Positions 17,701 to 24,743 of a stretch of DNA of 36,297 nucleotides are shown one piece after another; the first letter of the stretch is position 1; each line of letters starts with the position of its first letter. The stretch is taken from assembly GCA_026389335.1 (NCBI GenBank), contig JAPLIB010000131.1, positions 1 through 36,297 on the forward strand. Direction: 5' to 3'. A program made the translations under genes and the position numbers. The notes under the pieces are model-generated. The model worked only from the letters and a program-made list of their open reading frames with translations, did no database searches and was not told the DNA's origin. Origin of the DNA: Cyanobacteriota bacterium (GTDB taxonomy: Bacteria > Cyanobacteriota > Cyanobacteriia > PCC-6307 > Cyanobiaceae).

Positions 17701-19739
17701 AGCCGCAGCTTCCAGGCAAAATGATGGCGATTTAGATGTACAACTTCCTTGGCAACACGGAGTTGGCGATGAAAGATGAAGGGGGCATATGCTAACTTGT
17801 CAGCAGAACTAGCGTATTTTAGTTCCCTCTTGTCCTCTTCCAGTAGGGCCGCAAAATAAACAGCTGTTGCGCCCAATCGCGCCATTTTCTTGGTGGCTCC
17901 TGCTCCGAGTAGATCAATATAGGCTCCTTGGCCGGCCAAGTAGGCAGTTCTCTCTGTGGTGTGGAAAGACTTTTCTGAATTGTAGGCAGGATTGAAAGCT
18001 TTATACTGGTTCTTCTGGCTGAGGTTCTGCCAATAGTCGTTTCTATAGGTAGAGGGTACAAGGTGAAAGCCCTTGCCATTCGAGTTTTTCTGAATCGTGT
18101 AAGGAGATGTTGTTTTGGACTTGGCGACAATATATTTGTCTTCATTGTCTATTTTAATGCCTCTGCGAAGTTCGAGATAGTCTAGGGTCAGCTTGGGATG
18201 CTCTTTCCAGCCGCCGCCCATATGCTCTTTGATCGTAGTTAATCGCTTGACTGAGTTATTGATCCCTGTCTGGATGGCTTTAAGGTCATGATAGGCTTGA
18301 CCAATAACAATCTTTTGGGCCCTAAGGCTGCCATATTGGCTTGTGATCTTGGCCTCAATTCTTCGATCCCTCTCGATGTCAGCCATGGTGACATCAGTCA
18401 TCGTGAAATCAGTATAGAGTTTCTGTAGTTCTGCGTGATTCTTGACCGCTGTCTTTGCCTCTGCGATGGCAGCAGAATGATTGAGCCGCTCATGGCAATT
18501 TTGCTGTGGTTCAAGTTTCTTAATCTTCTTTTCGTCCCTTTTTCGTTGTAGCGAAACCAGGGTGACGCCATGTCGCTTAGCGCTCCTGCGCTTTGCATCC
18601 AACGTGTTCGTCAAGTCTTGCTGTTCCGACCTCAGTTGCTTGACCGTCAGCGGCACCTTGGCCTTAGGAAAGACATGTTTGAATCGGGTCATAGCTTGAC
18701 TGGATTGTCCCGTTTTGGCGTTGAGGGCGCAGCGTGCATTCCAGTTATTGACGTGTTGATCCCAGGTCGCCGTCCACTCCGCAGCCTGCTGCTTCCGATG
18801 CGCATGCCATAGCGCCCTGGCCGTGAAGTCATTCACCACTGTCAAGGCCGGATCCAGTTCGGCTGCGCCCGTGGTTTTGTTGAGCAATATCGTACCGCGA
18901 TCGCCTTGCCAGTCAAACGTGATGCTCACAGAGCGTGAACTACCGCTGCCGTCAAAGCTATAGGTTGGTTTGACGATCAGCCCGGCTTTGACTTCTGCTT
19001 GGTAGTTCTGTTTGTAATACTGCTTGTCGATCTGTAGAACTTGCTTGCCTGCACCCTGATGCTCGCATCCACCGCGGCCAGGCGTTCCTGCAACGATGAG
19101 TTTTTCTATTTGGACCGCATTTTCCTGCTTCTGAGTAATAAATTTACTTTTTTCGTTTTTGGATCTGGTTTTCCCTTTGCTCTCGATGCTCTTGGCCTGC
19201 GTCTCTTTGGTGTCCTTTAAATTATTAATTTTTGACACTTTTTCGTCGACCTGGTACAGCAGAGAACTATGTATTTTGGTTTCGATGCTGCCACCAATCT
19301 CCACATAACGTCCGAGTTTTGTTGCGGCAGCAGCGTTGTATGCCCCAGCAGTCTCAAACTTTCGCAGTAACAAGCCACGTTTGAGCGTCCGCATCGACAT
19401 CATCCCCCCAGCGATCGCATCCACTGCGGCCAGGTGTTCCTGCACCAAGGCTCCCAATGTCGGCACAAGCGTCTCTGGAATCGCCTCACCTTGATGCAGG
19501 AAACGATTAACAGCGTCACCCAGAACAGGATCCATTGCCGAGGAGGCGGCAAAGGTGTGGAAGGATTGCTTCAGCTCCGTGTAGCTATACCCTTCATCGT
19601 CCAGCCACTGTTCCCGCTCTTCCGTAGCCAGGAGAATCCACTCACCATACCCCTGCTCACTGGCGAAGAGATCGGCCAGCCAGTAAAGGAGCGCTTCCGG
19701 CTTGTCTGTCAGATTCGAATCAGGCTTGGAAGTCGTCAT
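14760..19739 (-). CDS. P5: 1659-residue giant protein with short WLDDEGY/Gly-Gly leader
   Basis: I do not recognise a known family for the body. The N-terminus carries WLDDEGY at 45-51 and HLAAVDAIAGG ending at 111-112, which places Val at -7 and Ile at -4 from the cleavage site, as in double-glycine leaders. This makes it a likely substrate of the C39 transporter at 26776-28905. After the leader comes a long Lys/Arg/His/Trp-rich helical region (to about residue 1430) with aromatic repeats such as HAIKGLWHLPKHLCDH and FKGIWHLVKFVYHD. An extreme Glu/Asp/Lys-rich region follows, becoming strongly acidic to the end (EVVVELA). There are few Cys and no clear catalytic motif. No palindromic operator or clear SD precedes it. 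It is more AT-rich than the giant gene downstream. It could be a structural surface protein or a large antagonistic protein; neither is shown. Confidence 0.9.
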   Translation of the reverse strand: MTTSKPDSNLTDKPEALLYWLADLFASEQGYGEWILLATEEREQWLDDEGYSYTELKQSFHTFAASSAMDPVLGDAVNRFLHQGEAIPETLVPTLGALVQEHLAAVDAIAGGMMSMRTLKRGLLLRKFETAGAYNAAAATKLGRYVEIGGSIETKIHSSLLYQVDEKVSKINNLKDTKETQAKSIESKGKTRSKNEKSKFITQKQENAVQIEKLIVAGTPGRGGCEHQGAGKQVLQIDKQYYKQNYQAEVKAGLIVKPTYSFDGSGSSRSVSITFDWQGDRGTILLNKTTGAAELDPALTVVNDFTARALWHAHRKQQAAEWTATWDQHVNNWNARCALNAKTGQSSQAMTRFKHVFPKAKVPLTVKQLRSEQQDLTNTLDAKRRSAKRHGVTLVSLQRKRDEKKIKKLEPQQNCHERLNHSAAIAEAKTAVKNHAELQKLYTDFTMTDVTMADIERDRRIEAKITSQYGSLRAQKIVIGQAYHDLKAIQTGINNSVKRLTTIKEHMGGGWKEHPKLTLDYLELRRGIKIDNEDKYIVAKSKTTSPYTIQKNSNGKGFHLVPSTYRNDYWQNLSQKNQYKAFNPAYNSEKSFHTTERTAYLAGQGAYIDLLGAGATKKMARLGATAVYFAALLEEDKRELKYASSADKLAYAPFIFHRQLRVAKEVVHLNRHHFAWKLRLAIRLKIGQFIYNKMTKEDNYMKNNKFTGFHPFHRIARKTVSWTKTIWHYTLGPIYKHEFKWFNHTLSFISPKAGSWMAGAERKTANSVLFIGWHAIKGLWHLPKHLCDHTVHFGKQLLFALTHPWEYRKIWAGLKLDFKGIWHLVKFVYHDIVWAMSVYARTIYQVCRAIGGDSTNWKSVFLGAYHKKLYKKVRMIGEAWKFAGLAALVGKTAATRTAIQIEVLRMHLRRDLHRTGFLTSPIQHFISNYSKFLTKQYDSIKPAQLDNLSSKIEIAHQDIKSHWKKLILDYRKYKTNTNYKASVNYRINAFTSQLKPQVHTYLHSGIHDILDKVSKLSHKSKKIKKWTLNQYDLDLNQYIKLHKAYKGLGVLGKKEVAVSFLALKDATKASKQGTIKLGMQNLNNNAKLVLSRLGAFKKDYSTAVTTDWNNVGEWMGVKLMNALLFSINSKSGQNEVKSLIKSNKLGKHAFTDIIGGFEVNHYYQEIKQEIKKDPGLVTVSRNVRSNLESKFKEVDTIVSQPLVNKVLTHWLKDNQKSLITKDYLKVKTYHQTLKKQIHKYERIEKIGHTEVTEADLSTLSTLQKNKLLGQSFATLVGHTGKWKSLTLAQQAEYRSQFDSWISYNQNTNHALKRIKNTAKSKDANEAKEWNSEKAEIKSGQQVSVGSLILNVKTDNVGHHSTWDTIPKPSMSVLNQRQTLSNVRATLTNIAQDPHLLSISFAAHGSSNSNSAITPHNPSLFAYIMQIKHWSHKISEKIKKSKETKEKAAEEAKKAKEKEADAKKDVAKDEEMVKDGETTEKDLGNKALSKDSAINDKLEDNKFTDKGMEKFDVKAEPKGKELVNEEKDGEINVSNKELERGKTREMENLDDDARTKLMEDKKLDDVDEALHDGRKLETDVADKDLETEADDLADREVKRIVDEDLRQGFLEAASDAESEAISDVVSDTTQAEVDLDTAAEAEIEEMEVIGADAEVVVELA

Positions 19740-20101
19740 AGCAGAAGATGCGGAAGATTCAGGAGAGTGATGAGCTGATCAGGGGGTGTCAGCGGGCCGC
19801 TGCTCTGAGAGGAGCTGTGATCAATTAGAGTGAATTAATCGCTGGGTTAGAGATCCAGGAGATTAGGGAAAACTGTGAGTATCGTAAACATCAACACTGC
19901 AAAGGACTCAAGTCGATGTTTCAATAAGGGCACCACAAACAATTGCTCATCCCGCCCTTGCAAGCCGCAGGTCAGTCGGTGACTGCAATGCTTGTTGTGT
20001 TGCGTAACCCATGGATTCGGGATTTTTTAAGGTGCCCTTCAGTGACTTTGGTCCAAATCGATCCATCCTCATGAATGGATCATAGGACGCGGGGCAGGGG
20101 C
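19740..20101. other. 362-bp intergenic region with a long inverted repeat
   Basis: The region separates P1 (upstream on the minus strand) from P5. It contains no gene I can support. A 9-bp perfect inverted repeat (AAGGGCACC at 19926-19934, GGTGCCCTT at 20031-20039) has imperfect inner complementarity (CACAAACAATTGC against GCAATGCTTGTTGTG), giving a possible folded element of about 114 bp. A weaker 7-bp hairpin at 20060-20081 lies just after the P1 stop and could help end P1 transcription. No CCTACA-NN-TGTAGG site is present upstream of P5. Confidence 0.4.
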
Positions 20102-21403
20102 TCAGATTTTGATGACGTCTTCGGCTGTTTCTTCGGCCTCCCGAACCGCTGCTTTGGCCTCCCGTTCCGCGAGCGCTGTTGCTTCTCTGGCTCGATAAAG
20201 GACATCGTCCTTAGCAATGACTTTTGATTCCTTGAATGTGGCTTTGCCTTCATTGATAAACTTAAGCATGGGATTATCCATTTCTTCTTGTGCTTCCTTC
20301 TTGGCTAGCTCAACCTCGTCTCTGACGAGTTTTGTGTAGCAACTTGTGAGTTCTTTCGTGAATTTGGCGCGTATTTCGGTTCCCTTGCTTGACCATATCT
20401 CTTTTTGCATATTTTCAAAAAAGTCATCATACTCTCCATTCTCAACTGCGCTTGCGGCATCTCTGATAGCCCTCTTGGTGTCTAGCGATAGATCGCTACT
20501 GGCTTCTGCTGTAATAGGGTCGTTTGCTGCAATCCTGAAGACTCTCTCCTTGTATTCAGGGCTTGAACGGATCATATCTTTGATGTCTTTGTCGATGGTT
20601 GTTTCTGCAAATGCTACAGCATGATCGCCAACGAGCTTTTCCACTCTAAGTTCGATGTGTTGTTCGGTATATTCGGTGATACTTGTTTTATTTAGAACGA
20701 CATCTCTCCTCATGGATTCTGTGTATTTCAAAAGTTCTGCTGGATCTTTCATGGCCCTTTCCAGCAGGGGGCCTTCTTCACGTCGTGCTTGGCGTTCAAG
20801 ATCTCCTGCCTCGCGCTCAAGCCTTTCCGTTCCTCTTACTTCATCTCGGTCGATGTCGCGCTCTAAGGCTCCCTGGTTTCGGTTCCTCCATTTATTAGCA
20901 AGCCATCGCACACCATTTACGGCCTTGTATCCTACATAGATTGTAGCCGCTGTTCCAGTAACCACACCTAAACTAATAGCCACATCTTTGCCTGCTGAAC
21001 TACCACCAGCGGTGGCCTGCAGCTGCTGCTCTTCCGTCACGGCCAGAGTTTCCAGGGTTTCGATCTCCTTGGCCAGGGCAGCATGATTGGTCTGGACATG
21101 TTCCATCAGCTTAGGCAGCCCCTCCGGCTCGTCAGCGCTGGATTGGAGGAAGCCCCGCAATTCGGCCCCACCCTGCACCCCCAGCTTGGCCTCACAAACC
21201 TGGTTGAGAATCAAACCAAAACCATCCCGGTCGTAACCTTCCTCATCCAGCCACTGCCACCAGCCTTGCAGGCTGCGGTTGACGGCCGTCTCATCCTGGT
21301 CCAGCTGCTGCAGGATGGCGACCAGGGCACTGCGGAACTCAGCTGCTGCCCCTGCAGCCATGGCGGGATGGATCAATTGGAGGGTCTCAAGCAGTGCTGG
21401 CAT
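20102..21403 (-). CDS. P1: double-glycine-leader exported coiled-coil protein, 433 aa
   Basis: I chose the ATG at 21403 (MPALLETLQLIHP). The longer frame begins with GTG at 21454, inside the promoter. From 21403, WLDEEGY falls at 51-57 and ATAGG ends at 134, exactly as in P2, P3 and P4. The leader has Leu at -7 and Thr at -4. The body starts with a short linker and a hydrophobic segment (ISLGVVTGTAATIYVGY), then a basic stop (RWLANKWRNRN). A long Glu/Lys/Arg-rich helical region follows, ending EETAEDVIKI. The expected path is cleavage after Gly134 by the C39 ABC transporter, then export through the HlyD-like and TolC-like proteins. The mature protein would be 299 aa. Body function is unknown. 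Its body is homologous to P2 but diverged, while the leader DNA is almost identical. Confidence 0.88.
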   Translation of the reverse strand: MPALLETLQLIHPAMAAGAAAEFRSALVAILQQLDQDETAVNRSLQGWWQWLDEEGYDRDGFGLILNQVCEAKLGVQGGAELRGFLQSSADEPEGLPKLMEHVQTNHAALAKEIETLETLAVTEEQQLQATAGGSSAGKDVAISLGVVTGTAATIYVGYKAVNGVRWLANKWRNRNQGALERDIDRDEVRGTERLEREAGDLERQARREEGPLLERAMKDPAELLKYTESMRRDVVLNKTSITEYTEQHIELRVEKLVGDHAVAFAETTIDKDIKDMIRSSPEYKERVFRIAANDPITAEASSDLSLDTKRAIRDAASAVENGEYDDFFENMQKEIWSSKGTEIRAKFTKELTSCYTKLVRDEVELAKKEAQEEMDNPMLKFINEGKATFKESKVIAKDDVLYRAREATALAEREAKAAVREAEETAEDVIKI

Positions 21404-21427
21404 CGGTGGAAGCCTGTCAGTAGCATC

Positions 21428-21470
21428 ATTGTGCTGCATCGCCTCAATCACCACAACCTACAAATGTAGG
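21428..21470 (-). promoter_or_regulatory. P1 promoter with palindromic operator
   Basis: The palindrome CCTACATTTGTAGG (minus strand) is at 21457-21470. It is followed without a gap by -35 TTGTGG (21451-21456), a 17-bp spacer and -10 CACAAT (21428-21433). The ATG at 21403 is 24 nt after the -10. The operator centre would fall near -42, the class II position used by LuxR-type activators. Confidence 0.75.
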
Positions 21471-21547
21471 GCTGTCAGCACAGGCCTGGCTGTGGAGCCG
21501 AATCGAGCCATGGACGCCGTTTTCGACCCAGCGGCAGGCGATCGACG

Positions 21548-21567
21548 GGTAGGCGCAAAGGCCTACC
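21548..21567. terminator. Hairpin between P2 and P1
   Basis: A 7-bp stem (GGTAGGC at 21548-21554 with GCCTACC at 21561-21567) has a 6-nt loop. It lies between the P2 stop and the P1 operator. No clear U-run follows, so it is a weak terminator candidate. The 195-bp gap otherwise holds only the P1 promoter. Confidence 0.35.
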
Positions 21568-21649
21568 ACGAAAGTTCTCAGCTTTGCCCTCCGCAAGCGG
21601 CTGATCTCCCTGGGTCGACCCTGGTGGTTTGCTTCAGGAAGGCTGCTGA

Positions 21650-22936
21650 TTAGATATCACTAAAAATATCCAAATCTTCCATTATTTCTGCACTATCACG
21701 CTCGGCCGTAGCCTTGGCGTCTCGAGCAGCCCCTCTTACCTCCAGTTCAACCCTTATTTCTGATTTTTTAGCCAATCCCTTGCCATCGCTTACCATGTTA
21801 ATCATTTCGTTGTCGGCATCATTCAAGGCTTCTCGCTTGGCGATAGCCACTTCCTCCTTCACTAGCGGTTTGTAGGACTGTGTGAGTTCAGATACGATCT
21901 CTTTCCTTAGCTTGCTCATGTCAGTTGTTTCAAGCTCGGCGAGTTTGCCCTTGAACCAAGACCCATTTTCTACCTTAGCGATTGCCGTTTGATAGATATC
22001 GCTGTTTTTAATCTCGGCGCCGAGGTCCATAAAATCTAGCTTTTCTGCTTCTGTATCAATGAGCTGGTCTGTTTCTTGCAGAACTTGTTTTTGGTATTCA
22101 GGGTTGGCGCGAAGCTTGTCTGCAATAGCTGCTTTAATTTCGACATCGATTTCTTTTGCAAATATCATCGTATGTTTGCCTACTAGTTGTGCAACATGTG
22201 TTTCGATATCATTATCTTCATACCTTTCAAGGCCTTTCCCCAGGTTTACGACAGCGCTTGGATCCATCATGACCTTTTTGAGAGCCTCGAAGTCATGGGC
22301 TACGCTCTCCAGGGTGGCATCTTCTCTTTCTACCCTCACCCCCATTCTGGCCTCTTTACGAAGAGCTGCAGCAGCATTTTCTTTTTCAACTGTAAGCATT
22401 TGCTCTGCTCTTTCCCGAGCTACATTACGTCTGTTCGCATTAGTTCTTTTATGTATAAACGTCATTAACAATCCACCCCCCGCGACAACTAATAGTCCGC
22501 CTATAGCTCCTCCAATCGCTGCGCGACTGCTTGTGCCACCCGCCGTGGCGACAAGCTGCTGCTCTTCCTCCACAGCGAGGGCCTCCAGGCTTTCGATCGT
22601 CTGGGCCAGGTCCGGAACTTCAGACTGCACATGGTCAATCAGCTTCGGCAGCCCCTCCGGCTCAGCCGCGTTGGCTTGGAGGAAGGCCCGCAGCTCGGCG
22701 CCACCCTGCTCCCCCAGCTTGGCCTCACAAACCTGGTTGAGAATCAAGCCAAAACCATCCCGGTCGTAGCCTTCCTCATCCAGCCACGTCCACCAGCCTT
22801 GCAGGCTGCGGTTGGCGGTCGTTTCGTCCTGTTCCAGCTGCTGCAGGATGGCGATCAAGGCACTGCGGAACGCAGCCGCTGCCCCTGAAGCGATGGCGGG
22901 ATCAATCAGCTGGAGGGTCTCAAACAGGGATGCCAT
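21650..22936 (-). CDS. P2: double-glycine-leader exported coiled-coil protein, 428 aa
   Basis: The start is the ATG at 22936 (MASLFETLQLIDP), not the GTG at 22987, which overlaps the predicted -35 box. WLDEEGY is at 51-57 and ATAGG ends at 134. After the cleavage site is a glycine-zipper-like hydrophobic segment (AIGGAIGGLLVVAGGGLLM) with GxxxG spacing, followed by HKRTNANRR. The rest is a charged, probably coiled-coil body ending in MEDLDIFSDI. The mature product would be 294 aa. It is a tandem paralogue of P1: the promoter and leader match closely, and the bodies share short landmarks (LVG.H near the middle, then an EVA.AKREA-type stretch). The glycine zipper recalls pore-forming or oligomerising microcin-type proteins, but the long body argues for a structural protein too. 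Confidence 0.88.
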   Translation of the reverse strand: MASLFETLQLIDPAIASGAAAAFRSALIAILQQLEQDETTANRSLQGWWTWLDEEGYDRDGFGLILNQVCEAKLGEQGGAELRAFLQANAAEPEGLPKLIDHVQSEVPDLAQTIESLEALAVEEEQQLVATAGGTSSRAAIGGAIGGLLVVAGGGLLMTFIHKRTNANRRNVARERAEQMLTVEKENAAAALRKEARMGVRVEREDATLESVAHDFEALKKVMMDPSAVVNLGKGLERYEDNDIETHVAQLVGKHTMIFAKEIDVEIKAAIADKLRANPEYQKQVLQETDQLIDTEAEKLDFMDLGAEIKNSDIYQTAIAKVENGSWFKGKLAELETTDMSKLRKEIVSELTQSYKPLVKEEVAIAKREALNDADNEMINMVSDGKGLAKKSEIRVELEVRGAARDAKATAERDSAEIMEDLDIFSDI

Positions 22937-22960
22937 CAGTGGGGAAATCTCAATAGCATC

Positions 22961-23003
22961 ATTATGCTGCATCAGCTGAACCACCACAACCTACAGATGT
23001 AGG
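22961..23003 (-). promoter_or_regulatory. P2 promoter with palindromic operator
   Basis: The palindrome CCTACATCTGTAGG (minus strand) is at 22990-23003. It is followed by -35 TTGTGG (22984-22989), a 17-bp spacer and -10 CATAAT (22961-22966, five of six consensus bases). The ATG is 24 nt further on. Layout is identical to P1. Confidence 0.78.
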
Positions 23004-23046
23004 GCCGTCACCGAATCCACCCCTGCCCAGCACGAGTCCTGCTCCA

Positions 23047-23062
23047 GCAGGTTGAAACCTGC
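23047..23062 (-). terminator. Short hairpin after the export operon
   Basis: GCAGGTT (23047-23053) pairs with AACCTGC (23056-23062), effectively a 5-bp stem with a 6-nt loop. It lies between the outer-membrane-factor stop and the P2 operator. It is a weak candidate for the end of the export operon transcript; no U-run is present. Confidence 0.3.
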
Positions 23063-23087
23063 CAGTCTGCGGCCTTCCCTGCCCCTC

Positions 23088-24743
23088 CTAGCGAACGGCA
23101 AGTGGTGAAAAGCCTGCCTGGATGGCCAGTTTCGCAAACACATCGAGGTATTGAGCAATCGAGGAGAGGAGTTGCAAGCGGCTCTGATGAACGTCCATCA
23201 TGGCTTGGATGTTGTCATTGGACGTATTGAACTTGTATTTGGTGCGAACCTTCATGTCCGTGGCAATGGCTGTTGCCGCTTCGTAGTCGGCCAGGTTCAG
23301 TGCGATTTGCTGTTTCAGGAGGCTGAGCTGTTTGTACATCGATTTCACGTTAACAACAATCTGCTGTTTGGTGTCCGTATATTGTGACAGTATCGATTTG
23401 GATTGCCGATCGTAGGAGATTGCCTGATTGCGATTGGTGTGGCCGTCAAATAAATTCCAGGATACTGACAGTCCAATATAGTTTGAGATCGAAGCTGAAA
23501 AGGCACCGCTGGGCTGGGTGGGGGGTTGGTAGTTCTGGCTGCCCCACGTATATTGATATGTTGTGTAGCCAAGAATGCCAATTGTTGGCAAAATTCCAGC
23601 CCACTCCTGGTTGGCATTGTCAATGGCTATTCCCGCTTGCAGCTTGAGCTGTTTAAGGTCTTGAGATTCCTGGACCGAAAGATTAATTGTCTCTTGCAAA
23701 CTATAGGGCCAATCGCTCACTGGGTATTGATCAACGGGTAAATAATTGATCAGATCTTCAACGTCGGGAATCCGGCTCGAATCAGCACTCGTCGAGGCTG
23801 GCCTGCTCTTGGCAAGCGCTTGATCGAGTGCGATCGAGGCATTCGATTGGGCGATTCTTGCCGCCACCAGCTGCGATTGATAGTCCAGCAGATTCCTGAA
23901 CTGCTGCACACCTGAGAGTCGAGGATCAAGCCCGGCCTTGACGCGTCGTGTCGACTCCTGGAAATTCTGATTCTGTAACGTCACCAGGTCGTTGAGCTCG
24001 CCAAGCCTTAAGCCTGACAACAGATAAAGGGCGATATTGCGAGACAGCAGGTCCGTACGCTGCATGATCGTTTCAGTAGCCTGAGACTTTGCTAAGTCAA
24101 CTTGTTTTTTGGCTGCGGCAATTTGTGGATACCGCGCAGGATCCATGAAATTCCACTGTAATGTGATAACGGGATAAGCCTGTGTGTAGGTTGATGATGA
24201 TTGTTGAGTCGAGGTCAGTGAAGACGAAGAGCGTCGGCGCAGATCTCGGGTACTGCTGCCATTGAACGGATTGAAGGCGCTGCCTGCCGTGGCAGGAGAC
24301 GACGGAGTTGTGGGATTGCCGCCATAGTTTTGGGCTGCATTGATATCGGTGAATAGCAGCGAGCTATTCGACATCGATGCGGTTGGCCACCAGCTTCCCT
24401 TGGCCGACTTGAGTCCATAGTTAGCTGACTGGATTAACTGCTGCTGAGAAATCACTAAGTTGTCTTTCAAGATCGCCTGATCGACAATGTCCAGCAGTTT
24501 GTCGGCTGAATATTGCTTTGCCAGGTTTGGATCCTCTATGCTTCTCCCCGCCTCCGGTGTGGCAGGAGCACAGAAGTTGAAATCAGGTAATTGCTTGGAA
24601 ACTAACGAGGTGATCTTGATTTTGCGACAATAAAGCTCATCGGATTCGTCAGTCGTTATCGTTGAGGCTTCAATGGTATCAGCTTGGGCACCAAATGGTT
24701 GCAGGCAAAGCAGAGCAAGTAGAAGATAGCGTGAAGACTTCAT
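23088..24743 (-). CDS. TolC-family outer-membrane factor, 551 aa
   Basis: This would be the outer-membrane channel of the type I export machine, receiving substrate from the HlyD-like adaptor. It has a clear signal peptide (MKSSRYLLLALLCLQPFGAQA, likely cut after AQA) and the helix-rich, Gln/Ser/Leu-heptad pattern of TolC proteins in two halves: YGLKSAKGSWWPTASMSNSS early and ANQEWAGILPTIGILGYT in the second half, each followed by a beta-strand-like region. A Ser/Thr/Asn-rich insert (about residues 145-180) is unusual. It is the last gene of the operon; its ATG overlaps the preceding stop by four bases (ATGA), which implies translational coupling. Length is somewhat above E. coli TolC. Confidence 0.88.
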   Translation of the reverse strand: MKSSRYLLLALLCLQPFGAQADTIEASTITTDESDELYCRKIKITSLVSKQLPDFNFCAPATPEAGRSIEDPNLAKQYSADKLLDIVDQAILKDNLVISQQQLIQSANYGLKSAKGSWWPTASMSNSSLLFTDINAAQNYGGNPTTPSSPATAGSAFNPFNGSSTRDLRRRSSSSLTSTQQSSSTYTQAYPVITLQWNFMDPARYPQIAAAKKQVDLAKSQATETIMQRTDLLSRNIALYLLSGLRLGELNDLVTLQNQNFQESTRRVKAGLDPRLSGVQQFRNLLDYQSQLVAARIAQSNASIALDQALAKSRPASTSADSSRIPDVEDLINYLPVDQYPVSDWPYSLQETINLSVQESQDLKQLKLQAGIAIDNANQEWAGILPTIGILGYTTYQYTWGSQNYQPPTQPSGAFSASISNYIGLSVSWNLFDGHTNRNQAISYDRQSKSILSQYTDTKQQIVVNVKSMYKQLSLLKQQIALNLADYEAATAIATDMKVRTKYKFNTSNDNIQAMMDVHQSRLQLLSSIAQYLDVFAKLAIQAGFSPLAVR

